Assembly (NCBI GenBank): GCA_965368085.1
Contig: CBDULP010000002.1
Location: 62,001 to 126,000 of the forward strand
Origin: Peptoclostridium sp965368085
GTDB lineage: Bacteria > Bacillota > Clostridia > Peptostreptococcales > Peptostreptococcaceae
DNA length: 64,000 bases
Reading direction: 5' to 3'
Every line of letters begins with the position of its first letter. The first letter of the stretch is position 1. Positions 8,816-16,669 of this stretch are shown piece after piece. The position numbers and the translations under genes were made by a program. The notes beneath the pieces are model-generated. The model saw only the letters and a list, made by a program, of their open reading frames with translations. It was not told the DNA's origin and searched no databases.

Positions 8816-8913
8816 GTCCTTTAAATCAGTTCAGAGAAACTGACAAGGAGTTGTGCATCGGGCTTACTTTGTGTGCAAACAACAGGCTCCCTGTCAGACA
8901 GGGAGTCTTTTTT
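8816..8913 (+). promoter_or_regulatory. PyrR-controlled transcription attenuator upstream of pyrR
   Basis: Three competing structures can be read. (1) The PyrR-binding hairpin with stem CAGTT/AACTG and the conserved loop CAGAGA (8827-8842). (2) An antiterminator pairing of 8840-8850 with 8887-8897, with 10 of 11 positions paired. (3) A terminator CTCCCTGT/ACAGGGAG (8887-8894 with 8898-8905) followed by six T. By the known pyr mechanism, PyrR plus UMP stabilises the first hairpin, breaks the antiterminator and allows termination. It controls pyrR and probably uraA behind it. Confidence 0.9.
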
Positions 8914-8963
8914 GATGGGTACAAAGAAAATAAATGTTGCATGATTTTGAAGGGAGGCCTTGT

Positions 8964-9500
8964 ATGAAGGAAAAAGCTCAGATAATGGATGAAAAGGCTG
9001 TGCTTAGAGCTATTACGAGAATAAGCCATGAAATAATAGAAAAGAATAAAGGTGTTGAGGATATCGTCCTCATAGGCATAAGGACAAGAGGTGTTCCTCT
9101 TGCAAGGATGATACAAAAGAAGATAAGGGAAATAGAAGGTGTCGATGTTTCGATAGGCCAGGTAGACATAACCCTGTACAGGGATGACCTGAGCAAGGAG
9201 GAACTTGATCCTGTGGTTCACGGTTCGCAGATAGATTTTGACATAAATGAAAAAATTGCAATACTTGTGGACGATGTGCTATTTACAGGCAGGACTGTAA
9301 GGGCTGCAATGGATGCTGTAATGGATCACGGAAGGCCCAGGGCAATACAGCTTGCAATACTTGTGGACAGAGGCCACAGGGAGCTTCCTATAAGACCTGA
9401 CTATGTTGGAAAAAATGTTCCGACTTCGAGAAATGAAGTCATAAGCGTACAGCTTGAAGAAATAGATGAAGCAAACAATGTTTCAATATATGAAAAGTAA
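8964..9500 (+). CDS. pyrR: Bifunctional pyr operon regulator / uracil phosphoribosyltransferase PyrR
   Basis: 178-residue PyrR, which binds UMP/UTP and the pyr mRNA hairpin and also has UPRT activity. The PRPP-binding loop is VDDVLFTGRTVRAAMDA (near residue 100); the C-terminus has LVDRGHRELPIRPDYVGKN, part of the RNA-binding face in the family. In-frame extension upstream to 8934 is rejected: GGGAGG lies 8 bases before ATG 8964. The gene is flanked on both sides by PyrR-binding hairpins (8827-8842 and 9523-9538), so it is autoregulated. No pyr biosynthetic genes are in this window. Confidence 0.96.
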   Translation: MKEKAQIMDEKAVLRAITRISHEIIEKNKGVEDIVLIGIRTRGVPLARMIQKKIREIEGVDVSIGQVDITLYRDDLSKEELDPVVHGSQIDFDINEKIAILVDDVLFTGRTVRAAMDAVMDHGRPRAIQLAILVDRGHRELPIRPDYVGKNVPTSRNEVISVQLEEIDEANNVSIYEK

Positions 9501-9512
9501 AAGGGTTTCAGG

Positions 9513-9582
9513 TCTTTTAAATCAGTACAGAGATACTGGAAAAGGGAGAACGATTATTCTCCCTCCTTATAAAAAAAGGAGG
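9513..9582 (+). promoter_or_regulatory. Second PyrR-binding hairpin with Shine-Dalgarno-masking stem before uraA
   Basis: CAGTA/TACTG with the conserved CAGAGA loop (9523-9538), plus a lower stem CTTTT/AAAAG (9514-9518 with 9540-9544), is a PyrR-binding element. Downstream, an 8-pair hairpin (9543-9550 with 9557-9564) overlaps a 7-pair stem CCTCCTT/AAGGAGG (9562-9568 with 9576-9582) that covers the uraA ribosome site. No terminator T-run is seen. Control of translation rather than transcription is inferred. Confidence 0.7.
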
Positions 9583-9590
9583 AATTATTA

Positions 9591-10865
9591 ATGGCGGAAA
9601 AAACAATGGTTTCAGGAGAAACTACAATGGGAGAGACAGCTTTAAAATCGGCAAGAAAAGTGATACTTGCAATGCAGCACCTTATAGCGATGTTCGGGGC
9701 TACGGTTCTGGTACCGATACTTACAGGGCTTGACCCGTCAGTAGCTCTAATGTCTGCGGGTATAGGAACTCTGCTTTTCCATCTTGTGACAAAGGGAATG
9801 GTTCCGGTATTCTTGGGATCGAGTTTTGCATTCATTCCAGTTATAATAACGGTAAAAGAAGCCTATAATGGAGATTTGACATATGCACAGGGCGGAATAA
9901 TGGCCGCAGGTGTCGTATATATAATAATGTCTTTGCTTGTTAAAAAATTCGGGGTAAAGAGAATAAAAAGCTATTTTCCACCACAAGTTATAGGACCAAT
10001 GATAATAGTCATAGGACTTAATCTTGTCCCAGTTGCAGTAGGCATGTATTCAAGCAATGTAATGGTGGCTACGGCAACTCTTTCGATAGCTCTGGGAATA
10101 ACATTCCTGGGAAGAGGATTCATAAAGCAGCTTGCAATACTTATAGCGGTGATTTCAGGATATGTGTTGTCGCTTCAAATAGGTCTTGTAGATACTCAGG
10201 CCATAAAAGAAGCAGCGTGGATAGCAAAGCCTAATGTGACTACTCCAAAATTTGAAATCGGAGCCATTGCTATAATAGCACCGGTAGTGCTTGCAGTATT
10301 CATGGAGCACATAGGAGACATAACTACAAACGGAGCGGTAGTAGGAAAGAATTTCATAGAAAATCCAGGCCTTAACAGAACTCTTCTTGGAGACGGCCTT
10401 GCGACTCTTGTTGCCGGATTCCTTGGAGGACCTGCAAATACTACTTACGGAGAAAACACGGGTGTGCTTGCAATAACTAAAAACTATGATCCTTCTATAA
10501 TAAGAATAACAGCGGTCCTTGCCATAATACTTGGCTGTGTAAGTAAAGTGGGAACATTTCTTCAGACGATACCGGTTCCTGTAATGGGGGGAATAAGCCT
10601 TATGCTGTTCTCGATGATATCGTTCATAGGATTCAAAACGCTTAAAGACAGCAAAATAAATTACAGTCCTTCGAATATAGCTATAATAGCAGTGATAATA
10701 TTCATAGGGCTTGGATCGGGATATATAGAAAAGCATTTTGGAATCTCAATGGGTATATCTATAACTGAATCAGTTAAGATAACAGGACTAAGCCTTGCTG
10801 CAATAGTAGGAATAGCGCTTAATAAGATTCTAAATAGAAATGAGAAATCTGAAATAGCTGCTTAA
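9591..10865 (+). CDS. uraA: Uracil permease (NCS2 nucleobase transporter)
   Basis: 424-residue NCS2/UraA-type uracil:cation symporter in the cytoplasmic membrane with about 14 membrane segments. Recognisable features include QHLIAMFGATVLVP near the N-terminus, the glutamate-bearing EHIGDITTNGAVVGKN segment, and GGPANTTYGENTG, family motifs of the substrate site. The AAGGAGG ribosome site is 8 bases before ATG 9591 and is the target of the masking hairpin described at 9513-9582. The gene is placed directly behind pyrR, so uracil import is under pyrimidine control. A strong terminator follows. Confidence 0.95.
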   Translation: MAEKTMVSGETTMGETALKSARKVILAMQHLIAMFGATVLVPILTGLDPSVALMSAGIGTLLFHLVTKGMVPVFLGSSFAFIPVIITVKEAYNGDLTYAQGGIMAAGVVYIIMSLLVKKFGVKRIKSYFPPQVIGPMIIVIGLNLVPVAVGMYSSNVMVATATLSIALGITFLGRGFIKQLAILIAVISGYVLSLQIGLVDTQAIKEAAWIAKPNVTTPKFEIGAIAIIAPVVLAVFMEHIGDITTNGAVVGKNFIENPGLNRTLLGDGLATLVAGFLGGPANTTYGENTGVLAITKNYDPSIIRITAVLAIILGCVSKVGTFLQTIPVPVMGGISLMLFSMISFIGFKTLKDSKINYSPSNIAIIAVIIFIGLGSGYIEKHFGISMGISITESVKITGLSLAAIVGIALNKILNRNEKSEIAA

Positions 10866-10877
10866 TATGTGAATTGC

Positions 10878-10919
10878 AAAAACCTCCTCTTATGACAGAT
10901 TCGTAAGAGGAGGTTTTTC
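10878..10919 (+). terminator. Rho-independent terminator after uraA
   Basis: A perfect 15-base inverted repeat AAAAACCTCCTCTTA (10878-10892) with its complement (10904-10918), 11-base loop, ending in TTTTT. It closes the pyrR-uraA unit. Confidence 0.92.
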
Positions 10920-11001
10920 TTTTACTGAACCGTTTAAAATGCTATAATAAATTTTGTGTGCTATTAGTCATACAGTATGAATATATAAGGAGACTGAAAG
11001 A
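10920..11001 (+). promoter_or_regulatory. Candidate promoter of brnQ
   Basis: TATAAT (10943-10948) is a perfect -10 box; the best -35 match at the right distance is TTTTAC (10920-10925, 17-base spacer), which is weak and overlaps the preceding terminator tail. The leader of about 46 bases carries AAGGAG before brnQ. No T-box or riboswitch is seen. Confidence 0.45.
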
Positions 11002-12282
11002 ATGAACAAAAGATATTACATAGTCATGGGATTTGCTCTTTTTTCAACATTTTTCGGAGCTGGAAACCTCATATTTCCAATTTACCTTGGAAATCAGTCA
11101 GGGCAGGGCTGGCTTATGTGCATGGCCGGATTCCTGCTTACAGGAGTTGGAATACCAATACTGGGGGTAATAGCTTCGGCTAAGGCAGGAAAATCAGTGG
11201 AAGATCTTACAAAGCATGTAGGCAGAAATTTTGGCAAGTATTTGGGTGCGGTTATAATGCTCATAATAGGGCCCATATTCGCGGTCCCAAGGACAGGAGC
11301 AACGGTTTATGAAATGGCGGTGCTGCCGGTTTTTCCGCAGGCGAGCAAGCTTGTTGTGCTGGGGGCATATTTTATACTGACTTTTTTGATAATTGTGAAT
11401 AAGGGAAAAGTCATGGACAAGATAGGAAAGGTGCTTACGCCGGTGCTGTTAACGGTAATATTTGTGATAATAGCGAAGGGAATATTTTTGCTGAGAGGCA
11501 GATTTGCGCCTGCTTTTTCAGCACAACAGTTTTCAATTGGATTTAAAGAAGGATACCAGACAATGGATGCCCTCGGATCAATACTTATGGGAGGATTTGC
11601 AATAGGGATGCTTATTGACAAGGGCATATCTAACAGGGATGAGCAGTTTAAAATATCTGCAAAGGCAGGGCTTGTAGCGGCAATTGGACTGTCGATTGTG
11701 TACGGAGGACTCATGTTTGTCGGGGCTAACCTTGTAGATGTACAGGAAGCCTCAAGGACAGACCTTTTTGTAGTGGCAGTTGACAGAATACTTGGACAAA
11801 AAGGAAAGATGGTGATGAGCCTTACGGTTATGCTTGCGTGTCTTACCACTTCTGCAGGGCTTACGGCAATGGCGGGAGGCTTTTTTTCGGGTATTTCAAA
11901 TGGGAAACTGTCTTACAAGTGGGTTGTGGCTGTGTGCGCAGTTGTCAGCTTCGGAGTATCCAATCTGGGAGTGGATGCTATAGTTGGTCTTGCGGTTCCA
12001 ATACTGCTTGTGGTATATCCTGTGGTAATATCTATAGTTATTATGAGCGTATTTGACAATATGATTGCAAACAAAATGGCCTACAAGGCCGCTATGGCTG
12101 TTGTATTGCCTATAGGAACAGCCCAGGCTCTTTCAAGTGCCGGGATAGAGTTTTTAGATGCTTCGCCGATTCTGGCTTACTTGCCGCTTTCAGAATTTGG
12201 GCTTGAATGGCTGTTGCCGTGTACTGCCGTGGTTGTGATTTCTTCGCTTATCAGGGACAAAAAAAGATTGAGGCTACGCTAA
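11002..12282 (+). CDS. brnQ: Branched-chain amino acid transport system II carrier protein
   Basis: 426-residue LIVCS-family carrier for leucine, isoleucine and valine, cation-coupled, with about 12 membrane segments. The N-terminus (FGAGNLIFP, then GFLLTGVGIPILG) is diagnostic; further on are MDALGSILMGGFAIGM and CLTTSAGLTAMAGGFF. ATG 11002 follows AAGGAG by 9 bases. It forms a single-gene unit between two terminators; its stop codon lies inside the terminator stem at 12269-12295. In an amino-acid-using anaerobe such a carrier could supply fermentation substrates (inference). Confidence 0.95.
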   Translation: MNKRYYIVMGFALFSTFFGAGNLIFPIYLGNQSGQGWLMCMAGFLLTGVGIPILGVIASAKAGKSVEDLTKHVGRNFGKYLGAVIMLIIGPIFAVPRTGATVYEMAVLPVFPQASKLVVLGAYFILTFLIIVNKGKVMDKIGKVLTPVLLTVIFVIIAKGIFLLRGRFAPAFSAQQFSIGFKEGYQTMDALGSILMGGFAIGMLIDKGISNRDEQFKISAKAGLVAAIGLSIVYGGLMFVGANLVDVQEASRTDLFVVAVDRILGQKGKMVMSLTVMLACLTTSAGLTAMAGGFFSGISNGKLSYKWVVAVCAVVSFGVSNLGVDAIVGLAVPILLVVYPVVISIVIMSVFDNMIANKMAYKAAMAVVLPIGTAQALSSAGIEFLDASPILAYLPLSEFGLEWLLPCTAVVVISSLIRDKKRLRLR

Positions 12283-12295
12283 AAGCGTAGCCTCA
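12269..12295. terminator. Terminator hairpin shared by brnQ and rqcH (main tail on minus strand)
   Basis: 12-base perfect stem TGAGGCTACGCT (12269-12280) and complement (12284-12295) with a 3-base loop. Read on the minus strand it is followed by seven T, so it is a strong terminator for rqcH; on the plus strand the tail is poor. The brnQ stop codon is inside it. Confidence 0.85.
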
Positions 12296-12298
12296 TAT

Positions 12299-12350
12299 AA
12301 AACAGCCTGGAGAGATTTATTAGCTCTTGTGGCTGTTTTGTTTTATTTTT
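12299..12350 (+). terminator. Second hairpin terminator behind brnQ
   Basis: AAAACAGCC (12299-12307) pairs with GGCTGTTTT (12331-12339), with an inner AGAG/CTCT pair, followed on the plus strand by a T-rich tail. It would stop brnQ transcription; the rqcH stop codon lies in its loop. Confidence 0.75.
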
Positions 12351-14110
12351 GTAAACTCTTCTTCAGAAGGTGTAACGTATACGGTTTTGTTTGTCTCGTA
12401 TATTACCATTCCGGGTTTTGAGCCACTTGGTTTTTTGACGTTCTTTCGCTCAGTGTAGTCAACGGGCACTTTTGCCGACATTTTGGCCTTGCTGAAGTAG
12501 GCCGCCAGTGTTGCGGCTTCAAGCACTGCCTGTTCGCTTGCTTCGCCGTCGTCTGTCTTTATTATGACGTGTGAGCCCGGGATGTTCTTTGTGTGAAGCC
12601 AAACATCGGAAGGAGACGCTATTTTAAGTGTAAGCCTGTCGTTTTGCTTGTTGTTTTTGCCTACAAGAATTTCGAATCCGTCGGAAGAAAAGAAGTGAAG
12701 CGGTTCTGACTCCTTAGAGGCAGAAGGTTTTGGATCCTTTTTCTTTTTAACCCTGTCTTTGACGAGCCCCTCGGCTATAAGTTCATTTCTTATCTCCTCT
12801 ATTTCACTTATGTTTTCGCAGTTTTCTATGCTGTAGAGCACGTTTTCAAGATAGTCAGCCTCTGCCTTTGTCATTTTTATCTGGTCTGAAAGCATTATTG
12901 ATGCATTTTTGAGTTTGCTGTATTTTTTGAAGTATTTTTGTGCGTTTTCAGACGGGGTCAGGTTTTTGTTTAGTTTCACAGTGATCTCGCCCCCATTTTC
13001 ATCGTAAAAATTTTGGAGAGAGATCTCTTCCATTCCCTTTTGTATCATATATATATATGATGTTATAAGTTCGCCCTGCAGCTTGAAGTGAGGGGCGTTT
13101 TGAGCTTCCAAAAGCTCTTCATTTTGCTTTTGGAGTTTTTTGTATAGCCTGTCGAGCTTGTTGGATATGTTTTTCCTGAGATTTATTGTTTTTTGCTTTA
13201 TTCTCTCTTTGTTATCCCTTTGAGTATAGTATTTTTCAAGTATGAAGCTAGGGCTGGAGCTTTCTATATATGAATACGACGAATACATAGTGAGCCTTAT
13301 GCAGCTGAATGCTATGAGGGAGTCTGTGGCCCTGTCTATTGATATGCATGGGCTGAATATCTTGTTTTTAAGCTGCCCGAAGACTCTTGTGAATGAATCA
13401 TATATCTTTTCGATCTCAAAGCTTTCGAGGCTCATGGCTGGCGAGGATTCATCGACAGACGCCCGATGCAGGATCTCCCTCGAAACCAGAGGGCTTATGC
13501 CTTTGAAAGACTGGTATACAGACTTGAATACGGGAGCGTTTGAGCCTCTTATTACTTCTGAAAACTTTGAAAGTGGTATCTCGTCCATAGGATTCAGTTT
13601 GTCCTGGGGAGGTGGAGACATGTATCTATTTCCGGGAAGCACCTGCCTGTAGCTGCTTATGCTCAGGGGAACCCTTTTAATGGAGTCGACTATTTTATTT
13701 TCGAGTGAGTCGACAAGTATTATATTGCTGTGCTTGCCCATTATTTCTATTATAAGGTTCATATTCTTTTTGTTCTTGAGCTCGTCATAGACCTCTACTG
13801 TTATGCTTATTATTCTTTCGAAGTCAGGTTGGGTAACATCGACTATTCTCCCGCCTGTAAGACTCTTTCTAAGAAGCATGCAAAAAGTGGGTGGAACTCC
13901 CGGATTTTCTTTAGGGGGCTCGCTTGTTATATAGGCCCTGGGATTGGAAGAGCTTGCGCTTAAAAGAAGTTTTATGGATTCTCTTTGCTTTCTTATGTGA
14001 ATCAGTATCTCATCCTTTTCGGGCTGGTATATCTTGTCTATTTTCGCACCTGCAAGAGCATTGGAGAGCTCGTCTGCAAGCGAATATATGAATACTCCGT
14101 CTAATGCCAT
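12320..14110 (-). CDS. rqcH: Ribosome quality-control factor RqcH (NFACT/FbpA family)
   Basis: 596-residue NFACT protein, the bacterial Rqc2 homologue that binds stalled 50S-peptidyl-tRNA and directs alanine tailing; older annotations call it fibronectin-binding FbpA. Seen: NFACT-N (MALDGVFIYSLADEL, KIDKIYQPEKDEI), a long coiled coil (about residues 280-440), and the C-terminal NFACT-R domain with DVWLHTKNIPGSHV. Start at 14110 is chosen because GGAGG lies 7 bases upstream and MALDG is the family N-terminus; the frame stays open 60 bases further upstream without a ribosome site. It is transcribed against its neighbours and divergently from the HxlR gene. With ylmH nearby, the window encodes two quality-control factors. 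Confidence 0.94.
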   Translation of the reverse strand: MALDGVFIYSLADELSNALAGAKIDKIYQPEKDEILIHIRKQRESIKLLLSASSSNPRAYITSEPPKENPGVPPTFCMLLRKSLTGGRIVDVTQPDFERIISITVEVYDELKNKKNMNLIIEIMGKHSNIILVDSLENKIVDSIKRVPLSISSYRQVLPGNRYMSPPPQDKLNPMDEIPLSKFSEVIRGSNAPVFKSVYQSFKGISPLVSREILHRASVDESSPAMSLESFEIEKIYDSFTRVFGQLKNKIFSPCISIDRATDSLIAFSCIRLTMYSSYSYIESSSPSFILEKYYTQRDNKERIKQKTINLRKNISNKLDRLYKKLQKQNEELLEAQNAPHFKLQGELITSYIYMIQKGMEEISLQNFYDENGGEITVKLNKNLTPSENAQKYFKKYSKLKNASIMLSDQIKMTKAEADYLENVLYSIENCENISEIEEIRNELIAEGLVKDRVKKKKDPKPSASKESEPLHFFSSDGFEILVGKNNKQNDRLTLKIASPSDVWLHTKNIPGSHVIIKTDDGEASEQAVLEAATLAAYFSKAKMSAKVPVDYTERKNVKKPSGSKPGMVIYETNKTVYVTPSEEEFTKIKQNSHKS

Positions 14111-14396
14111 TATAATCCTCCAATAGTAATTTTTTTGTTGGAAACCGCAGTAATAATATGATTTTATCACTAAGCTGGAATATTGTCGACTTGAGAGGGA
14201 GATTAAGGCCGGACTTATTCATACTGTTCATATGCCGTTTGCTAAAGATTGATATTATTCAGAAGTGCTATAGGTGAAATTATGCCAGATTTACTTTTAT
14301 TTTTTATGCTTGGGATATATAAATTGATGAAAATTGTTATACAATACTATAGAAAGTTGCAATTGTAATATACTATGAATTAAAGGAGTGATTTTT
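14111..14396. promoter_or_regulatory. Divergent regulatory region between rqcH and hxlR-type gene
   Basis: About 285 AT-rich bases between oppositely oriented genes. Before the HxlR gene there is a symmetric pair TACAAT (14340-14345) and ATTGTA (near 14362-14367), and several TATA-like hexamers. An operator for the regulator itself is possible. No promoter is strong enough to name, and no gene is seen. Confidence 0.35.
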
Positions 14397-14750
14397 TTGC
14401 CTGAAGATAGGATTAATAAAATAAGCTGTGGCAATTATAGATGCGAAATTGAAGTTGCTCTTGAAATTATATCAGGAAAATGGAATGCTTTGATATTATG
14501 GACTCTTGGGACACAGGGCACCAAAAGATTCGGGGAGCTGAAAAGGTCTTTGTCGGGAATTACTCAAAAGATGCTGACTCAGCAGCTTAAAACCCTTGAA
14601 AAATATGGAATAGTCGAAAGAACTGCTTATCCTGAAGTTCCTCCAGTAGTGGAGTACTCACTTACTGAAAGGGGGCAAAAGCTCATCCCTATATTTAAAG
14701 AACTGGATGAATGGGGAAAAGAGTATATTGAATATAGGAAAAATTTATAA
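14397..14750 (+). CDS. HxlR family winged-helix transcriptional regulator
   Basis: 117-residue HxlR-type regulator. The N-terminal Cys-containing segment (CGNYRCEIEVALEII) precedes GKWNALILWTL, then the recognition region RFGELKRSLSGITQKML and a wing ending in VEYSLTERGQKL. HxlR proteins often sense aldehydes, quinones or oxidants, some through a cysteine. GTG 14388 overlaps the AAGGAG ribosome site, so TTG 14397, 8 bases after it, is the start. The gene faces an alcohol dehydrogenase convergently across a shared terminator and is divergent from rqcH. Its target is unknown; a link to the dehydrogenase is only a guess from proximity. Confidence 0.88.
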   Translation: MPEDRINKISCGNYRCEIEVALEIISGKWNALILWTLGTQGTKRFGELKRSLSGITQKMLTQQLKTLEKYGIVERTAYPEVPPVVEYSLTERGQKLIPIFKELDEWGKEYIEYRKNL

Positions 14751-14751
14751 T

Positions 14752-14787
14752 GCAAAAAGCTGGGCGAAACTTCGCCCAGCTTTTTGC
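14752..14787. terminator. Bidirectional terminator between hxlR-type gene and alcohol dehydrogenase
   Basis: Perfect 17-base inverted repeat (14752-14768 with 14771-14787) with A-rich outer left and T-rich outer right arms around a GC core GCTGGGCGAA. It works on both strands and separates two convergent genes. Confidence 0.92.
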
Positions 14788-14812
14788 ATTATAAATTTTG
14801 AAAAGGTTACTA

Positions 14813-15967
14813 TTAAGCTCCGTAGTAAGCTTTCTTAAAAAGTTCTTTCATCTGATCAGCAGATATATCTCTTGGATTAGTACTTGTACATGGGTCAGCC
14901 ACTGCGTTTTTAGAAATATCATCAAGCACAAATTGGAAATTATCTTCAGCAATGCCAAACTCCTTAAGAGTAGCCGGTATGTTCATAGCGCTGTTTAGGT
15001 CTCTTACGAACTGAACTAAAGATTCAACAAGCTCTTTATCAGTAGATCCTGAAAGGCCTAGTCTTCTTGCTACATCTGCATATTTAGCTCTTGCAACTTC
15101 TGCATTGAACTCTATTGCAATCGGAAGATAGATTGCATTCGCACATCCGTGCTCTATGTTGAATATCTTGCCCGTCTTATGAGCCATGCTGTGTACAATT
15201 CCCAGTATTGCATTAGAAAATGACATTCCAGCCAGGCACTGAGATATATGCATTTGAGCTCTAGATCTTTCATCGCCTTTGAAAGATTCTATAAGGTAAT
15301 CCTTTATCATTTCTATAGACTTCATGGCAAGTGCGTCAGTTAGATCGTTGCTCATAGTAGACACATATGCCTCAAGCGAGTGAGTAAGTGCATCCATACC
15401 AGTGTGAGCAACTAGTTTAGCGGGCATAGACTGGGCCAAGTCTGTATCAACTATCGCTATGTCAGGTGTTATGTTAAAGTCTGCTATTGGATATTTTATT
15501 CCGGTTTCGTTGTCAGTGATTACAGCAAAAGATGTAACCTCGCTACCTGTTCCGCTTGTTGTAGGTATTGCAGCGTATTTGGATTTTTGTCTTAACTCAG
15601 GAAGGTTGAACGGCTTTGCAGCTTCTTCGAATGTGAATTCTGGATACTCATAGAAAATCCACATTGCTTTTGCAGCGTCCATTGGAGATCCTCCGCCCAG
15701 TCCTATTATCCAGTCAGGCTGGAATTTGTCCATAACCTGTACACCTTTCATTACTGTCTTTACAGAAGGATCAGCTTCTACGCCCTCTATTAGAACAGTT
15801 TCCATTCCAGCGTATTTAAGATTTTTTTCAACCTTTTCAAGTGCGCCATTTTTCTTTACAGAGCTTCCACCTATTACAATTGCCGCCCTTTTGCCCTTTA
15901 GATTCTTAAGTTCATCAACAGTTCCCTGTCCGAAATATACATCTCTTGGTATTGTAAATCTTGCCAT
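14813..15967 (-). CDS. Iron-containing alcohol dehydrogenase
   Basis: 384-residue group III (iron-type) NAD(P)-dependent alcohol dehydrogenase. The dinucleotide-binding motif GGGSPMDAAKAM is at about residues 91-102. TTSGTGSEVTSFAVI is a family signature, and the metal-ligand Asp and His positions are in DTDLAQSMPAKLVAHTGMD and in GIVHSMAHKTG plus EHGCANA. It would reduce aldehydes or oxidise alcohols in fermentation; the substrate cannot be told from sequence (butanol, 1,3-propanediol and lactaldehyde enzymes look alike). AGGAGG lies 7 bases before the ATG at 15967. Single-gene unit, with an 8-base palindrome in its leader (15991-16012). Confidence 0.93.
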   Translation of the reverse strand: MARFTIPRDVYFGQGTVDELKNLKGKRAAIVIGGSSVKKNGALEKVEKNLKYAGMETVLIEGVEADPSVKTVMKGVQVMDKFQPDWIIGLGGGSPMDAAKAMWIFYEYPEFTFEEAAKPFNLPELRQKSKYAAIPTTSGTGSEVTSFAVITDNETGIKYPIADFNITPDIAIVDTDLAQSMPAKLVAHTGMDALTHSLEAYVSTMSNDLTDALAMKSIEMIKDYLIESFKGDERSRAQMHISQCLAGMSFSNAILGIVHSMAHKTGKIFNIEHGCANAIYLPIAIEFNAEVARAKYADVARRLGLSGSTDKELVESLVQFVRDLNSAMNIPATLKEFGIAEDNFQFVLDDISKNAVADPCTSTNPRDISADQMKELFKKAYYGA

Positions 15968-16617
15968 ATTAATTCCTCCTAATTATTATTAATTGATTAT
16001 AAAGAATCAATTGAAATTTTATTTTGCATCCTCTCGTCTCACTGCTATTGCATTTGTTTCCCGAGGACAGTTATTATTCTAAATCACGGCCAACGTATTG
16101 TGAAGTACGCACTTTTTCGTATGGTAGTTCCTATTTCGAACCCTAGTTTCCAAAATGTAACCACCATGATTCATTGAAAATTGACGGATTCTCTTACAAT
16201 TTAAAGTCATTTTCGACTATTATAAATTGTGGGATTAACAAATAGAGAAACTATAGATTGAGTCAGATTTGTTTCTGAAAATCGCGGCATTAAAATAGTG
16301 TTGATTGATTTTCGATAATTAAATAGTATTTATATCGCAACATTCTTAAAATGTGAATGAAGGGAATCCCTTATAAAGCTCTATTAAAAACAGTGGACTT
16401 TTAAAGAGAAATCAATCCATATTCATATAAAGGATTGAATACAGATTAAAAACGTGTTAAGATTTTTTATAGAGATGGGATTGCTTCGGTTTGGTTTATT
16501 TAATAGCCATGCGGCCGAAAGACATCCTCTTTTTTTATATGTTTTTCATGAATTTACATTTTATATATAATTGAAAGAGTCAAAAGGTGAAACTCCAATA
16601 TATTTGTGAATTTTACT
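15968..16617. other. 650-base interval without a recognised gene
   Basis: The interval lies between the divergent adh and dapF genes. Near adh is the inverted repeat AATTGATT/AATCAATT (15991-16012). Further on are a hairpin TCAATCC/GGATTGA (16412-16438) and a terminator-like structure on the plus strand (16478-16536). No open frame with a ribosome site is seen. Base composition is more AT-rich than in the neighbouring genes. A small RNA on the plus strand is possible. Confidence 0.5.
16301..16537 (+). ncRNA. Candidate small RNA with orphan terminator
   Basis: TTGATT (16301-16306), 17-base spacer and TAGTAT (16324-16329) form a possible promoter. Downstream are a 7-pair hairpin TCAATCC/GGATTGA (16412-16438) and a stem GGAT/ATCC with inner TTCGG/CCGAA (16478-16527) followed by seven T (16530-16536). 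No plus-strand gene precedes this terminator, so it would end a transcript of about 200 bases starting in the interval. Not matched to any known RNA family; speculative. Confidence 0.3.
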
Positions 16618-16646
16618 TTGAACTATTAAAATATATTATGTATAAT
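16618..16646 (+). promoter_or_regulatory. Near-consensus sigma-A promoter of dapF
   Basis: TTGAAC (16618-16623), 17-base spacer, TATAAT (16641-16646). The expected start near 16653 leaves a leader of only about 17 bases that just contains the ribosome site. It probably drives the dapF-yicC-remA-gmk-rpoZ unit. Confidence 0.8.
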
Positions 16647-16669
16647 ATATCAGTATGGGAGGCGTGGCC

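Noticed and set aside
8934..8963. Upstream in-frame extension of pyrR
   Set aside because: It would overlap the GGGAGG ribosome site and adds residues absent from the PyrR family.
9544..9570. GGGAGAA/TTCTCCC hairpin before uraA as a transcription terminator
   Set aside because: It is followed by CTCCTTATAAAA, not a T-run; overlap with the masking stem fits an anti-masking role better.
15991..16012. Perfect AATTGATT/AATCAATT repeat as an operator for adh
   Set aside because: Not promoted to a feature of its own: it is AT-only except for the G/C pairs at one position, and no promoter could be placed around it.
16540..16669. Lysine riboswitch before dapF
   Set aside because: The promoter at 16618-16646 leaves a leader of only about 17 bases, and the upstream AAAGGTGAAACTCC stretch lacks the lysine-element core.
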